A DNA stretch of 64,000 nucleotides from Ciona intestinalis. Lineage: Eukaryota; Chordata; Ascidiacea; Phlebobranchia; Cionidae. Positions 47,291 to 61,669 of this stretch are shown piece by piece (within the stretch, counting starts at the first letter, position 1; each line of letters begins with the position of its first letter). The DNA lies in the NCBI RefSeq assembly GCF_000224145.3, contig NC_020176.2, positions 1,364,693 through 1,428,692 of the forward strand, in the 5' to 3' direction. The translations under genes and the position numbers were made by a program. Under the pieces are notes generated by a model. It ran no database searches. It worked only from the letters and a program-made list of their open reading frames with translations, and was not told where the DNA came from.

Positions 47291-50200
47291 CCTTTTGTCT
47301 CGGCACGATGACAGATTTTAATATTTGAAAGAATATTCTGACGCAAAAGAGACGGTTAAAAACCAGCAGTGAGCAGCTTAGTTGATTAGCTTTAGAAGGT
47401 TGTCATGAAAATTACAAACTTGGCTGTTCGCCTTAGCGATGATTACATAGGTTGCCTGATGCTGATTACAAATGTCACAACTGTTACGATGTAAATTCGT
47501 ATTCCAACCGCAAATAAGACGCACAAATACCAAAAATAAATCCCGGTATTTTGCTATCCAAGTCGGTTAAATATGCAACAGCCCACTAACCACCCACACA
47601 AACAAGTTCCAAGAAAGTTTCCGCAAAATAAGCAACCGCAAAGTCTAATGTGACTTCACAGGAAAAAGCTCGGCTGGATTTCGAGTTTTACATCATTAAA
47701 ATAATATTTTGAAAGAGGTTAAATCCCAATTAGACTTATCCGCTGCATAAACTTTACGGCTATACCGCAAAATCTGTCAAACAGACTCAAAACAAAATAA
47801 TGTACCGCGTACACTGGAAACCACCATTTTAAATGTTCAAGCACGATTCAACCTACAGAGTTAGGAGTTGCTTTCATTTCAAATGCCAAGGACAGAAACA
47901 ATTACAGTATATGGAGCATAGGAAGTTAAACAAACACTTTAGATTCAATCAGGCAATGTGGCAGAGTTTATAATGGATTGGCCTCCCCCATTCCCATTGG
48001 ACGACAGTCGTTTAAATTCTTCGATATACCGGGATCAATAAATTAAATATCAACCACTGCCCCAGTCATTTCCACGACTGCTACAGCGCAATATGTACCG
48101 CTGAAGATAAATTGGAATCGCAAAAAGTGAGTTGTTTACTTTTAATTTGAATTCAATTATGCGATCATACTTTGTCAGTTACGTCATAATACATTTGCTT
48201 TCATAATAGTCTGAGTAATTTCATAGATCATAATAGTCATTGTTGCGTCGTTAATTATCTCATTTATTATTCTTATTTTCACCTGCCGTGAATAGTTTTC
48301 CCACGATTATAAGATTTTTATGTCAAATCGTCGTTTTAATGATTTATAAGCAAGTATAGATAGATTATGTCAAACCAGAGTGTTCCCTTTTTCTGCTAGT
48401 AGACTTGTAAGTCGCCGAGCGCATAAATAATGCATACGATCTTCCTATCGCGTTTTAATGCTCGATTTTTTTAAAGATTCGCGGTGTTAGTACAACTTAT
48501 TAATTGTCTCAACCAACAAAGGGCGTGGTCGCGTTTTCAGTGACGTCATTTATAAAAATTGAAATAGAAAAATATGAATTTTAAAGTCGATTTTAGAAAA
48601 GTTGAAATCTGCTTTTATGACTGTTAGGTTAGCGTTTTATATTCGTCACAATAAATCCATGATCGCGATTGTCAGCGAACAATGGATCCATTATTCATAG
48701 AAATCTTATGAGAAGAATTCAATTACAAAATCTGGTGACGTGGAAGTGGTTATTTCGTACCAATAATGCTTGTCCCGTCACAATGTTCCCACGTACGGAA
48801 GTATTGTTACGTAAATTGATAACAATCCTGTTTGTGATGTAGCAGGATTCAATTTGGATCGCGGCGTCGCGGTCCGCTTGTTCGGGATCTATTTTGTCAC
48901 GAAAGAGGGGGTTCGTAGGGGCCCAAATCGCTGCTTTATGAAGTCATAATGACGGGGTAACTTGTGCGAATATTGAATTACTTAAAATTGTTTCGCAAAA
49001 GTTTTTTCTTGTTCAACAGGTGTAGATACCAGATTCACATTATAAGATTTAAGATGGGGTAAATTGGGGTAATTCACCCACCCATTACCTCGTGCTATCT
49101 AAGTCGCCTAACTGTATGTAATGTAGTCCGCTGTACATTCGTAATGTATATACATTGTGCTCTGACGAAAGCGACCTGAATATAGAAAGTCGAAAGGGCG
49201 GTTTTCAAAAATATGTTACCAAAAGAGATAAATAACTTGTATACATATATAATTTTGTTTGGAACAAAATTATTCATTGCTAGATATTTAAATATAAGAT
49301 GACGCATGTTTGACGTAATATAACGTAAAACTTCAACATTTCTTGCTTAAATAATGACGTAATAATGTTTGGTTTGTTTGACCTTGTTTCCGATAGAATA
49401 TGGAGGCCGAAAATTCGGTGACATTATGACGTAAATAAACGAAACGGCAGGTGGCTATTGTTGGAAGGCGCAATATCGATGTTTATGAGCAAAACATCGT
49501 GTCACAATGCTTTAAATTATTTATTTTGTAATAAAAATATTTGACAAAATAATAAAAACCTTCTGTACGACTTAAAATACATAAACGTGTAAATTGTGGC
49601 GGTTATGACATGCATGCATACATGGTGTCTTTAGTTCACACTTCACAGTTTTAACGAGTTTTTTACAAGCGTTCTGAAACAAGCCGTCTACAATCATGCT
49701 GTTTAATTTTATTATTAAAAAAAATTTCGCGATTTGCAAACATCTTAGAAACATATGTCCTTGCCATAATGTTGGATAAACAGTTTGTAAGTTTTTTACT
49801 TTTTCAAACCTTCGACAAAGGGGTGTTATAATCTAAGAGGGAACGCCCCGCATTATTGTAAAACAACCTAATTAGAAACGGGTTTGTTTCGTCACGAAAC
49901 GCTTTGTTTCGTCACAACGTCGGTAATTATGCGATCACGAGAACCGTCATAATAGCGATTGTTTAGAAACAAACAAAGGTGTTGTGGTAAATGCAGCTGG
50001 ACATTTGAGAAAAAAAAAATGCTGTTCGAAGTTTTAAACCCTATATATCCATTTTTAGCGAAACCGGCAGAATAATATAACTTACAGCATGTGTTGAGTC
50101 GTGATGGATCATTGTTTTTATTGTAAACTTTTTATAGTTGGGTCATGTTAATCTTATACAAGAATAAACCCGATTTTTCGCCAGAATTTTTCGTCGCCTT

Positions 50201-53200
50201 TCAGCTTCTATCACGTCACAGACGGCCGGCGTGTAGAACCGGCTCGTTGTTTATGACGTCACAAGCGAACGAGTAAACAGACAGAGGAAGCTGTCGCGAT
50301 TATCGCGGATTAACACGAATTTTGCGATACGCCCACGCGAACAAAACCCCTTAAATAAAACACGAAACATTTTGCTAAAAGAAGTAAAATTCTGTCGTTA
50401 CAATTAGAAGGCAATAACAAGGTCACAATTATTTTTTAGAGCTAAAAAACAAAATTCCTGAAATATAACAAATAAACCAAAAAGGATTGTCTTGGCGCGA
50501 TTTATCGAGTATTACGTTGCTATTGATTGTTTCGCAATAAACATAACGCGCGAAAACGCGTTTTTCGTGGAATTGGGGAGACCGGCTACAGCTATGACGT
50601 CACAAACAAGCAACAAACATACCACTGTGACGAAACAAACTTTATCTGTCCCCCAACACTTATAATAGTTACATAACAAGCAAAGTTTTCAAGCTTTTTT
50701 AACTAACATCGTGACAGCATGTATACGAGATGCTGAGATATGACGATAAAAATTACCGAAAAAAGAGAAAGGGCAAAAGTCATTCCGTGTTCGTGCTGTT
50801 CGTTTATTTTGATGAGTCGGAATTCTAGAATGTCATTGTTTGTATCGCGACATCGCGTTAACCTGGTGTTAGTAGTTTGCGGCTAACTAAGCACTTCCCA
50901 CAAGTTTAATTTCATAACCTCATCCTATGTCGTCATAATAAACCGTATGTCGTCAGACGAAGCACTTATATACATCGGTTACAAGGTCGTGATGGGGCGT
51001 AGGGCTCTGTGAGGTCACAAACATGAATGTTCGTTTATCAAGCAGATTGCTACAGATACGAATCGACCGTTAGTCAAAAAATCGTAAACAGGATCTCGTT
51101 TTAATTGAAATTTAAAAAAATGATCTTCGTAAGGAAATAACCAACAGCGCCCGATATATCATATTATGATGCAATAAACGAAGTTGTTTTGCGAAAATCG
51201 GGTTTTCGCGGTTCCCAGGTGCATGGGTCTCGGGCGAACACGAGTTTTTTGTAAATTCCTGGTAATCCCCTGTTATGATACCAAACACAACCTCCGTTCA
51301 AGCCGCACACTTCCAAGAACAAGAGAGCAATCAATCAAATAAACGTTAACATGCGTTGTTAAATTACGTACAGCACCACAATTACACCGTGTAATCGTGT
51401 ACAGCATCTTAACTACACTTTAAATGCACGAAATGGCTACAAAATACCAAGACTTAATCTATTTTATCGCTGAAACAAAAACATATACTGATGTATACAA
51501 CAGGCCACAAAATGATTCGAACATATACACAATGTGGTTATAGATTCTGTATATATGCACCCATGTTTTAAATTCTCAACACTATTTATAAAGTAAACGG
51601 TAAAAACGTGACGAATTCTTTCACGAAATCCAAGAAATATTCGCCACTGCCATCAAGTGCTATACAATGGGCCACACTATTTTTGAAGATATACCGTGCA
51701 AGGTTGTTTGAGAGCTTGTAATTATGACATACATGTTCTACAGATCACGTTTTATCAAAAGTAGCAGGCAAAAAAATATAGGGCTTTGTTCTATATAAAA
51801 CACAAATACCTTAGAAAAGTGAAACTAAAAAAATAAAAATTATGAATCCGATTTTATTTACTCTTAAAGAAAAAAACAAGGTTCAAAAAATGGTGATTTT
51901 AAACGTTTTACATATTATTCCAAATATTAAAAACTTTGTTATAACCCCGGGTTTATTAATGCTCAATAAAGACTCAATTAAAATATAGAGTCGGCCACAA
52001 CATGCCGGGGAAGAAAATCTGACTCAAACAGCAATATAATAAGATTCACTGCCCAGTCAAGATTTAAAGCTGTCACTAAGCGCGGTTTAAATCGGATCGG
52101 ACCAGGATTTTGTCGGGTTTAGTAAGAGAGCGTATTTCTCGTGAGATATCTGTTTACAAAACACATCTGGACCTCGCTCGCATCTGTTTTAATCGGATTA
52201 AAATTTGTAGCAAATTTCTTGGTTTTGCATCTGTCTGTTCACGAAGTTTTATTGGGATTTAAATAAGGTGAAAATACAGGAAATTACACACACACTGCTG
52301 TGGTCTACTTTACATTAAAATTTATTTTTAAAACGAATTAACCATCTTATATTTGGTGCTTTTAATAGAAAAAACACTTTCGTTTTGTGCATTTTATAGA
52401 GAAGATCATTCAGTTTAGAAAAAAATGATAGTCCAACTTTTACATTTTACTTTGAGATGTTAGAAAGAAACATGTTTTGTACCATTTAAAAGTAATATTT
52501 ATTTTTCACACGCGTCTATTTGTTTGTTATCGTTTCGTTATGCATTGGTCGCGCTTTTTGCACGAACCGAAGTGAAAACATCGTTCCATCAGTGATGTTC
52601 CAAATATTTAGAATAGATGAGAGCTAAGCTTATAACAGATACGAAGGGGCAGGTGTCATTTAGGGGCGGTCGGCTGTTATTTTAAGAGGGAGTCAATATT
52701 AAATAAAAATTTTAAAATAAACTGAACTTATCTGCCTTTTAATACAAGTTAATTTATAGGCAACACTTTTTCAATTGTTGTTTTGAACAAATTTAGTAAA
52801 AATCGGTCGTTTTATTGAGTTTTTAAAATATTTTCGTAACCCCCTTGGACTTGGATTTGATTGGTTGGGTCGGTTAATGATGGTCGTACCGGTTTTATTA
52901 CATCACAGAGGGTTTTGTTTATAACAATCACTAACAATGGCTGAAAAGATTACCTAGCAGCTGGACGAGGCGACAACACGAAACAAATTGTTACGACATA
53001 AACATACTGCTACGTCACAAGTGATACATCTTGATCGAGCGGCAAATTCGAGATGTTTAATTTTTGCAACAAACGAATTTATGACGAAATAATGCAAGTA
53101 CAACCATTATTACATAAATATTACGCCACATTCAGCATTGTGACGTAATACTGCTGATTCTAAAGTTACGCATCGAAGTGTCTGGTGTAGCACGTGGTCG

Positions 53201-56200
53201 CGAAATATAAATCGCGAATGTAACAAAATAATTCTTACAGTAAATATCGAGTTCATAATGCGTCATAATTATCTACGTTGTGACGACATAAGGACGGCGT
53301 TTACAAAAAAAAACAAACAATAAAGCTGGATTACAGAATGAGTAAATAAATGTAACTTAATTATCCTTCCGAAGCGACGCAAAGACGGTCGTTATAACAC
53401 GAATGTTGTTTCACACACCTCGTACCCGCATACAAGTTACCACATATATAACTTAGTTTTTGCGGCGTATTTTAGCAAAGCGCGAAATCGAACAAAACCG
53501 TTTGTTAAATGTCACTGTTTCGATACGTATTAGAAGCCGGGTTTATGTGGGGTGATTTATTCGTTTGTGATCCTGTTTAGCGACCGCCGTCGTTAATTAG
53601 ACCCCATTGTTTAATTGTGGCTTGACCTCATGTCGTAACAATGGTTGACAAAGCCATTGTCACGTAAACAATGGTGGTTTATGACGTGACATGTTGTCTG
53701 ATCGTAATTGTTGTTTGTTGTGTTTTATTGTTTTATAACAATGCTAATTATATATCCACTTACGATCATTGTTACAAATTCAAAGAAAATCAAACTTTCT
53801 TTATGACCTCATAATAAAACCGCTCCAATTGCGACAACTTTATGTAAAATAAACAAACAAGAAATTATTCTGATTGCGCGCGAGCACATTTTTAAATTAG
53901 AAACAAGGTTGATTGTATGGTCACAAAGTTGCTTTAACAATCGATTGCCTTGTGAGTATTTATGACGACATAATCAAGTGACGTTTACGAGGGCGCTCGC
54001 ATCATTTTGGTTGTTACGTCACAAAACAACAAAGCAATCGCCAAAGAAGGAATCGGAACGAGCAATTAGGAACAAACGATTGGGTAAAATTGCGACATTT
54101 TTATGATTCTAGAACCCATTGTACTTTCGCGCCCAAACTTTTATGACGTCATTCCCGGGTTACAGAGTTGTAACCATGGCAACTAATGCTCTGTGGTCGA
54201 AATATGTTTGAGAATGGTGCAAGTGTTAAACAGGGTCGTAAAATTGTGACGTAATAATGCTTAGTATTACTTCATTTCCTCCGAATCTGTTTAAACAGAG
54301 CTCCGAAATCGCGTCAAACAGCGGGAAGTCGGATATTCGGGAATCGCGTGCAGGGTTCGAAAATAGAACGCAGGGTGCGCGATTATCTATAAGTCTTCGT
54401 TCAAACTATTGTTTCGCGCTTTTCTATTGTTTTGTAACAAAAGCTGCAGGGAGTTAAAATTGTTGCGATTTTCACATAATGACGTCATAATAACACTGTT
54501 AATAATATGCGGATAATTGTCTGTGACGTCAGTAATGCGGGGAAATGGATTCAAATAATTTGAATGAATAATTTGGTTGTAAACGTCAAGATACGAACCG
54601 CATGTGTTTCGAATTACATAAGACTTTCTAAAAATTCCGTTCCTAGGTTACGAAAATGGTGCTCGTAAATGACGTCATAAACGTCAAATCCAAAAATTAA
54701 CTTTTGATTTTTAGACCTTTTGGCTTCCGTTGTTTCTGAAGCGATGGTCAATATGGGAAAAGGCAATTGTTCGTTGGTTAAATTAACAATGCAGTATATT
54801 TTGCAGCAAAACGACGTCACAAATGTATGCGGTTCGAGCTATTTCGTGGTCTCCCATTGTTTAATGTTGCAAAGCAACTCGCATTGATTGTGGCGTAAAC
54901 AATTATTTCACCTGGCGTCGGTTTTTCATTATCATGTCAGCAATGGTGATTATCTTGTTATAGAGGCGTTTGTTGTGTCATAGTGGGGATAAATATTTAC
55001 GGAGCGTGAAATTTTGCAATAATTTCCATTGCCCGGCCGGGGGGTTGTTTGTTTATACAAAAAGTTTTGTTGTAATAAGACACCCGCGATGTACGCGACG
55101 AAAGTCGTGTACGCGATTTACGCGGTATAAGCGACATCATTTATACAGCTGATTTAAACTTTTCGCGGTACGATGCAAACGCCGCAAAACTGTGTTCCAT
55201 AAAATAAAATTTTCCGCCTTTTTTCGTTCCTAGAAGTCACGTGTTACGAGGTGATTATTACGCAACTAACGCTCCGATAATAAACAACGCAAGATTTTAT
55301 CAGAATTACAAAGACTTGGATCTAATATCTGCATATTTTGACTAGATGTCGTCGATACGGTACCTGGTCGTGTGTATCGCGTTTATCGCTTGATCGCGCA
55401 ATGACCTATATGACGTCACAGTCGTTGTTTCGACGAGTGCAAGTGCAGCGGAAGTTTAAACAAAAGCGCGGGTAATTTCCATTGTCATTGTGACGTAGCT
55501 ATTAAGGCCAGTATGACGTAGAACATCGATGTATTCGTTACAATTGAGGCCGATTGTTACGTCATCAATAAACGATTGTTCGGAATTTAATTTCAATTTC
55601 GTGTATCCGTCCGTGAACTTTTCAACTCTATTGTGACGCAGTAAGCGCAAACAATCATAACGCTTCTGAATTAAACGAGATCTTTAATCGATGTCGATGT
55701 TTCGACAATAAATTAATTAAGCTCGACATTGTGACGTCATAAAATGCTGTGTGATTAAAATTGGTGTATAACAATTAAGTTTTGCAACGTCACAATCACT
55801 TTCACGTGGGGAAGAATTAAAAAGAAGCCAAAGCACAGGTTGGTTTGTTTAAAACGCGATCTATGGTGACGTCACAGATCATTCACAATCAGGTCAAACA
55901 GTTGTCACTTGTTGGTATCCGGCGCGCTATAATTACGTCACAGTGAGAGATTGTCGGCCCGCGCCGTGTCATAAGTTAATAGAGATGGAGCACGCAGTGT
56001 TTCCAAACAAAAACTCATAGTGCTACATTCAAAACAAACGGCCGGAATCTGGAAACACGAAGCCATATGCGACCGGGGATCGGAGATTCGCTCTGCGGGA
56101 GAACGAAGCCGTAATCGCGGCAGAATGATTCGTTTACACCCCGAACACAAACCATGCAAGACCAATTAACACAAATTCAAATAACGCGGCTCTCGCGTGC

Positions 56201-59200
56201 CCAGGGACGTAACAATAACATTAAGACGTAATAGACACGCCATATGTCCGGGCTTCGATCCCAGCGTTCATAGTTCTTAAAAATTTGATCCAATTTTGAA
56301 CTTAGCGGCAAAGGCGCGTGTTCTATATAAAATTATAAAGAACGCCTTTAATCGCGTTTTTCCGCTTATTGTAAACTCGCTTCCGAATTATCAAAGAACA
56401 ATCGTTATTTAATGACGTAATAAACGTGGCTTAACTTGAATTTTCCCTCATTGTCATTTGCAAACCATTGTTTTACAATTAGTAGCATTATTACGTCACA
56501 AGCGGGCATGATAAGCCACTGATAGTGGGTTCCGATACCATCTTGTATGGGATTTAATTTTCACGCCTTTTTATCCACATGGTTTAGATCCCATACGACC
56601 AAGCGTCGTGTCAATTAATTAGCTACGTCATTATGTCAATTAGAAGACAAAGAGATTTAATTCCACCCGTTCCCCAAAAGATCATTTCAATTCAACTAAA
56701 ACTACGACACAGAAGAACCATTTTCCGGATCATGGCGTCACAATCAGGTTTCGATGTTCCGTTCGGGATTTTAAACGAAAATCCGGAACAAAATAATGTC
56801 GAAACTCGATGAGGATATTTTAATCCCCAACTTGAATACGCGTGAGTGTAAGGACGTGTAAAACAAGCCAGACATCATACCGGTCGTAACATACAAGTGT
56901 ATGATACCACACGCATGGTTTATATTTAGAATACCGGTAGTTCGGCCCCGGTGTATACGATCGGCTTTATATGGAATTGTTTTCAAATTGATCGCACTTC
57001 GAGGCGTATTCGAATTCACCGTCAAAGAAAATAGAACAAACAATGATTATACCGCACGATGTGAATTCATGACGTAACAATCAATGCAGCTTGCATTATT
57101 TATCGCACAATGGCCAATTATGACGTGTGATTCATTTTATGACATAGGAATTCTAAAGAATTTGAAAAATTCGGAAATTTAAAAAATATTAAGAATAGAG
57201 ACCTAAAATAAGTTGCATCACGCTTGAACTTGAAGGAAATTCCCGAGTTACAGAAGTTTATGTTTCTAACTCTGCGGGAGTCCGAATTACATACGTTTAC
57301 GAAAATCGACATAAACATGGTATGTTAGCATGTCTATATTGACCCACATACATCCCATATCGCTGTAATTCCCACACCTCATAGAAATAACATAAAACAA
57401 GCAGAGATGTTAAATAAGGAAACACCGGTGTTACCGGTTTATGAATTTATAGTTACAACCATGTTTGCGACTTATGTATAAAGAATTTCGCTGGCAACAC
57501 TGTAAGGTTTAAGGAAAGGGGTCAATCTGTCCCGTAGGGAACACAGATATGTTTTAAAACGACACGAAACGCTGAAAGGAAATGGGTAGCTACACTTCCA
57601 AGCAGCTTTCAGCGTGTTTGGACAATGACCTATGGATTGTTAGGTCACAACGACGCTTGTGAGGTAACAGTGCGCACTATGAGGTCACAAAGCAATATCG
57701 AGTTTCGCGTGTTCCGCTTTCCCCTAACAGCTGGAAGCTTCACGCGGGGGTTGAAAGTTTTATTTGAAAACTTGGGGAATAAAACTGTAAACGTAATGCG
57801 CAAGGAGATGCATGGTGTGGGTAGCGCTCTACTTCCCCTGGTGGGGGAGGTGACGTGTTAGTGACGTCAATCGATGACGTTGCAAATGGAAAGGGAATTA
57901 ATAAAATTAAAGAGTTTTTGACAAGATATTTTATTTAAAGACACTTTTGTTCAAGCTAATATCAATCAAACCTGTGTGCCCAGGACTTGTAACTCTCTTT
58001 AGAAGTGTATACGGTTTACTCTAATTGGATTAGATCGAAGAAACGCGCTCCAAAATCGACTTCGCGGATCCACGCGCGAGTAATTGACCTGAATCGCGGC
58101 CGATCGCGTCGAAATCGATTCGCGTTTGTCGCGTTTTCGTGTTCGGGATTTTTTCGTGCGGCCCTTTTCATTTTTCCTTAGCTTCCCACATCGATTCAGT
58201 TCTTGTTCATTCCCGCGGAGACGATAAAACGACTCAATTAATACAGGACCATGTTTTCTTATTTTTTCACGTCGCCTTTTCGTTCAGGCGAAGCGACCGC
58301 GCACATGGAACGAAGTTGGAGCTAAATTTAAAAGAAATTTAAACAAAAAAAACGAGAAAATTCGGATTTCAAACCAGTTGCATTTAGATTTAAACTTATA
58401 TGCAACGAAATAGTAAGCTTATATGAAACTTTACTCTTTAAACAATTAACCCCTCTTTAAATTTTATTAAAGTAAAGCTACGTCTATGGTTTAACTTTAG
58501 CCCAAGGTTTTTAACTTTCCAATTTCATTAAAAGCGATAAAAACATTTAGATTTTCCAAAATCAAAGCAAAATTTTTGACTCGAATTTTTCAGTTTTTTT
58601 TAACAATCACTTTAAATTAATTGGAAACACTGGCTTTTAGATTCGAAAATTATCTGGCAGCACTGGGATAAGCTACTGTTGTTATGACGCTGATATAACG
58701 ATCGCGATGATGGAATAAAGCTGTCCCTTAGCATGTAAACCCTCATCGACGTTTTTCGGTCGTCAGCCCACTTAGTCAAATTGCAAAGCTTAGGCGGCAA
58801 GGGAGCGTTCAATGAAGTTTACAGGAGGGGGCCAAATCATAAAAACCTTTTAATATGACAGCCTTACTAGAGATATAAGTAATTCTAATCGACAGTGAGC
58901 CTTTTTAAAAGTTGCCAAATATTTAAAAAATATTAATCCAATAAATGTTAATATTTTATGAATAATTTTATGCGATATTTTATTAGGAAATAAAACAGCT
59001 AATAAACCCCTTTGTTTCGTAAGAGTGATGCTATTGTTACGCATTAATCACGCGAGGTCATGAACAAGACTGTTATTTCGATTTGATTTATTTAAAAAAA
59101 TACTTTTGATTTAGCGAACTGGATCGGTACACCGTTATACTCTTACACCCGACGCTACACGAAGGATAATTTAAATTTTTAAATTCGGGAAAATTATTTT

Positions 59201-61418
59201 ATTTTTAGTGACTTTTTTACAAGACAGGAATAGAATTATGGGAAATTGAACCAGCTTAAAACGGATGAGGTCAGAGTAATAATGAATAAAATGCAGCAAC
59301 TAAAACCCATGACACGAATGTCGTTTATAAATTTTATAATATTTATACCTCTAAACTTTCCCTAGGCCGATTACAACGAATTTACATCAAAATAACGAAA
59401 ATCAAAGTTAAATAACTTGAAATATTTTACAGAAGTTTCGCGGCATTATCGGTTCATTCGAAACAGTTATTACGTCACAATACTTTAAAGTTGAAACAAA
59501 CGAATTTTATTTGAACAAAAGTCACGTCACAACTGTTTAAAAATGCACCACTATGACGTCATAAATCTCATTGTGAGCTTGGCTCGTTAAAACAATAGCC
59601 TAAGAATTTCGATGTGTTTTTGTTCTTGTTTGTTACGTCATTTAGAGAAAGTTACTTTGTTGGCATTATTACAAAACAACGAAATTCTCTTTGCCACGAT
59701 TACTACAACAATTAAACAAACAGAAAATAATCGACTACAAGCGGATATTACTTTGTTTGTTCTGTAACAAGATTAAACCCGATATTTGTCGTTTGTTAAA
59801 CTTTTTATTTTATTCCGGAACTGCTTCGTTTGTTTTACGATTAAACTTCGTTTGATCGTCGACCAATCGGAAGCGAGCTTGTGTATCGAGGTCTGTGAGT
59901 GGACAAAGCGATTGTTTGGTCACAGATCGAGCATTGTTTGGTCATAGATAACAAAAGGTTAAAGTTCGACCAAGTTTCGCTGTTTTTCTGGAATTTATAA
60001 AATTTTAAATTCCATTAAAATAAAATTATAAAAAAAATCAAAATTTACATATAAATGACGTAATAATGCTCTTTATATGACGCAATACCGATATTCCTGA
60101 GTATAAACTTGGAATTGGTTATTTTAAAATTAGGGTGACAATTTTAAGTCAGATTCATCCCAATGTAGTTCGTGGATTAAGTTAACCCGAAATCGATTAC
60201 TTGGGAGGAAGCATGGGGGAACATTTCATGTTAAACGTCTAAATTATCAAAAATATTGCGACGAAAATGGCTAAAATTGATTAAAAACCGTCGAATTTAT
60301 CTAGGGCTGGCAATTTACTTTGAACAAAACATGAAAAAAAAACTTGCTTATCTTCTGTATCGTGGCACTGACAAAGGTTCTTTATTACGTATTTGTGACC
60401 ACTGTGACGACATAGTAAAGTGCGTGTGACGCAACACACGTGTTAACATAGGATAACTGGAGTGGATTTTTATCGCTAAGTTTCCGCCGAAAGAAAGTTT
60501 TTACCGAAATATATTTGTCATTCCCAAAGGACCGGTTCGTTTAAAGTGACGACATTTCTAAAATCTAAATAAAAATAAGCGTTTTTTTATGTTGTACAAG
60601 CCTTAAATATGTATTCGCTTTCTAAACTTAAAAAAAATCACTAGTCCATGATCAAAGTAGAAATGGCGACGGAATAATCTTATAATCTCCGCAAGTTCAT
60701 ATCGTCGAATATTCGTAGCTAAATAAAGCGTTGGGTTAATCGGACACGACGCGTATCGATCACAATCGTGAAGGTCTTGAGATCATTCCAAAGTATTTCA
60801 AAGTTGTTGTTGCTTTTTTGCTCCATTGAAAATAAGTAGCAACCCCTACGTGCAACAATCAAGTCAAAATTTTGGAAAGTCGGAAGGTAAAATAAAGTGC
60901 TATGTGACGTCACAATATTAAGGTCAGTATACTGCTTGGGGTCAGACTGCAAAGAAACTGTTTTTTTGTTTATTTTTTTTACAGAACAATGGAGTTCGCA
61001 GCTTTCTGTCAAGTGTTTAGTAAAACAAAAGATTCGAAACTTTAGATTTCGAATGTTCTACTGGTAACGCCTTGAATTATTTTCTAAAAAATAAGTAACG
61101 GTGTTAAAACAAAGTTATAATATGAAGTAGTTTGTGTATTTTCTCTGAATTTTTGGGGCGTTTTTTAAAATAATATAAAGCAACAAACTATGCAACAAAG
61201 AAAAAAAATTGAACCAATACAAGATAATGTATTTTGAGATACTTAACTACATTGAAATAACCAGGAAATCCCTGATATAATGTGATTGAACCACCCGCAT
61301 TATTTACTGGTTTAACTTTAAATCAAATTTAGATTTACTTTATTCATTTTAAGAAGCGACAAAGAACATTATAAATTAGTTAACCGAATCAACAGCAAAT
61401 GTCTTGCCTTAGAGAAAT
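47291..61418. other. Gene desert downstream of Iroquois
   Basis: About 14 kb without a convincing exon. No MITE- or SINE-like copies were noticed here, unlike 3-38 kb. It is studded with TGACGTCA and relatives such as TTACGTCAC and TATGACGTAATAA, often beside ATTGT or ACAAT, and has a CGCG-rich block at 58045-58140. Open frames (for example 57625-57861) lack domains. I infer cis-regulatory DNA for Iroquois or a gene beyond the window. Confidence 0.45.
58045..58140. promoter_or_regulatory. TCGCG-rich cluster
   Basis: Five TCGCG words plus ACGCGCG lie within about 80 bp (near 58062, 58094, 58104, 58119, 58129) in AT-rich surroundings. The spacing is irregular, so it is not a simple tandem repeat. 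Confidence 0.35.
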
Positions 61419-61669
61419 ATAGTAGGGTGGGGGAAGATGGGACACCTGTTCACTCTTTTTTCGGCCCATTTGCTAGTAAACAAATTTTTTTCGGCCAATT
61501 TGGTAGTAAACAAATTTTTTTCGGCCAATTTGGTAGTAAACAAAGAACATTTGAAGAATTATAAAACCATATCCTCACGACTGTCATTTTACGTTGTTAT
61601 CTGTTTAAAACATAAACAGGATATTTGGATATTATGTGCTAAAGGTGTCCGATTTTACCCTGTAGTATC
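61419..61669. repeat. MITE-like element with internal 30-bp triplication
   Basis: Left TATAGTAGGGTGGGGGAAGA. The right end is eroded (GTGTCCGATTTTACCCTGTAG). At 251 bp it is longer than the usual 165-195 because a 30-bp unit containing CGGCCAATTTGGTAGTAAAC occurs three times (about 61457-61546, the first imperfect). Confidence 0.82.

Noticed and set aside
57625..57861. 78-codon frame in the desert downstream of Iroquois
   Set aside because: No recognised family and no supporting exon structure.
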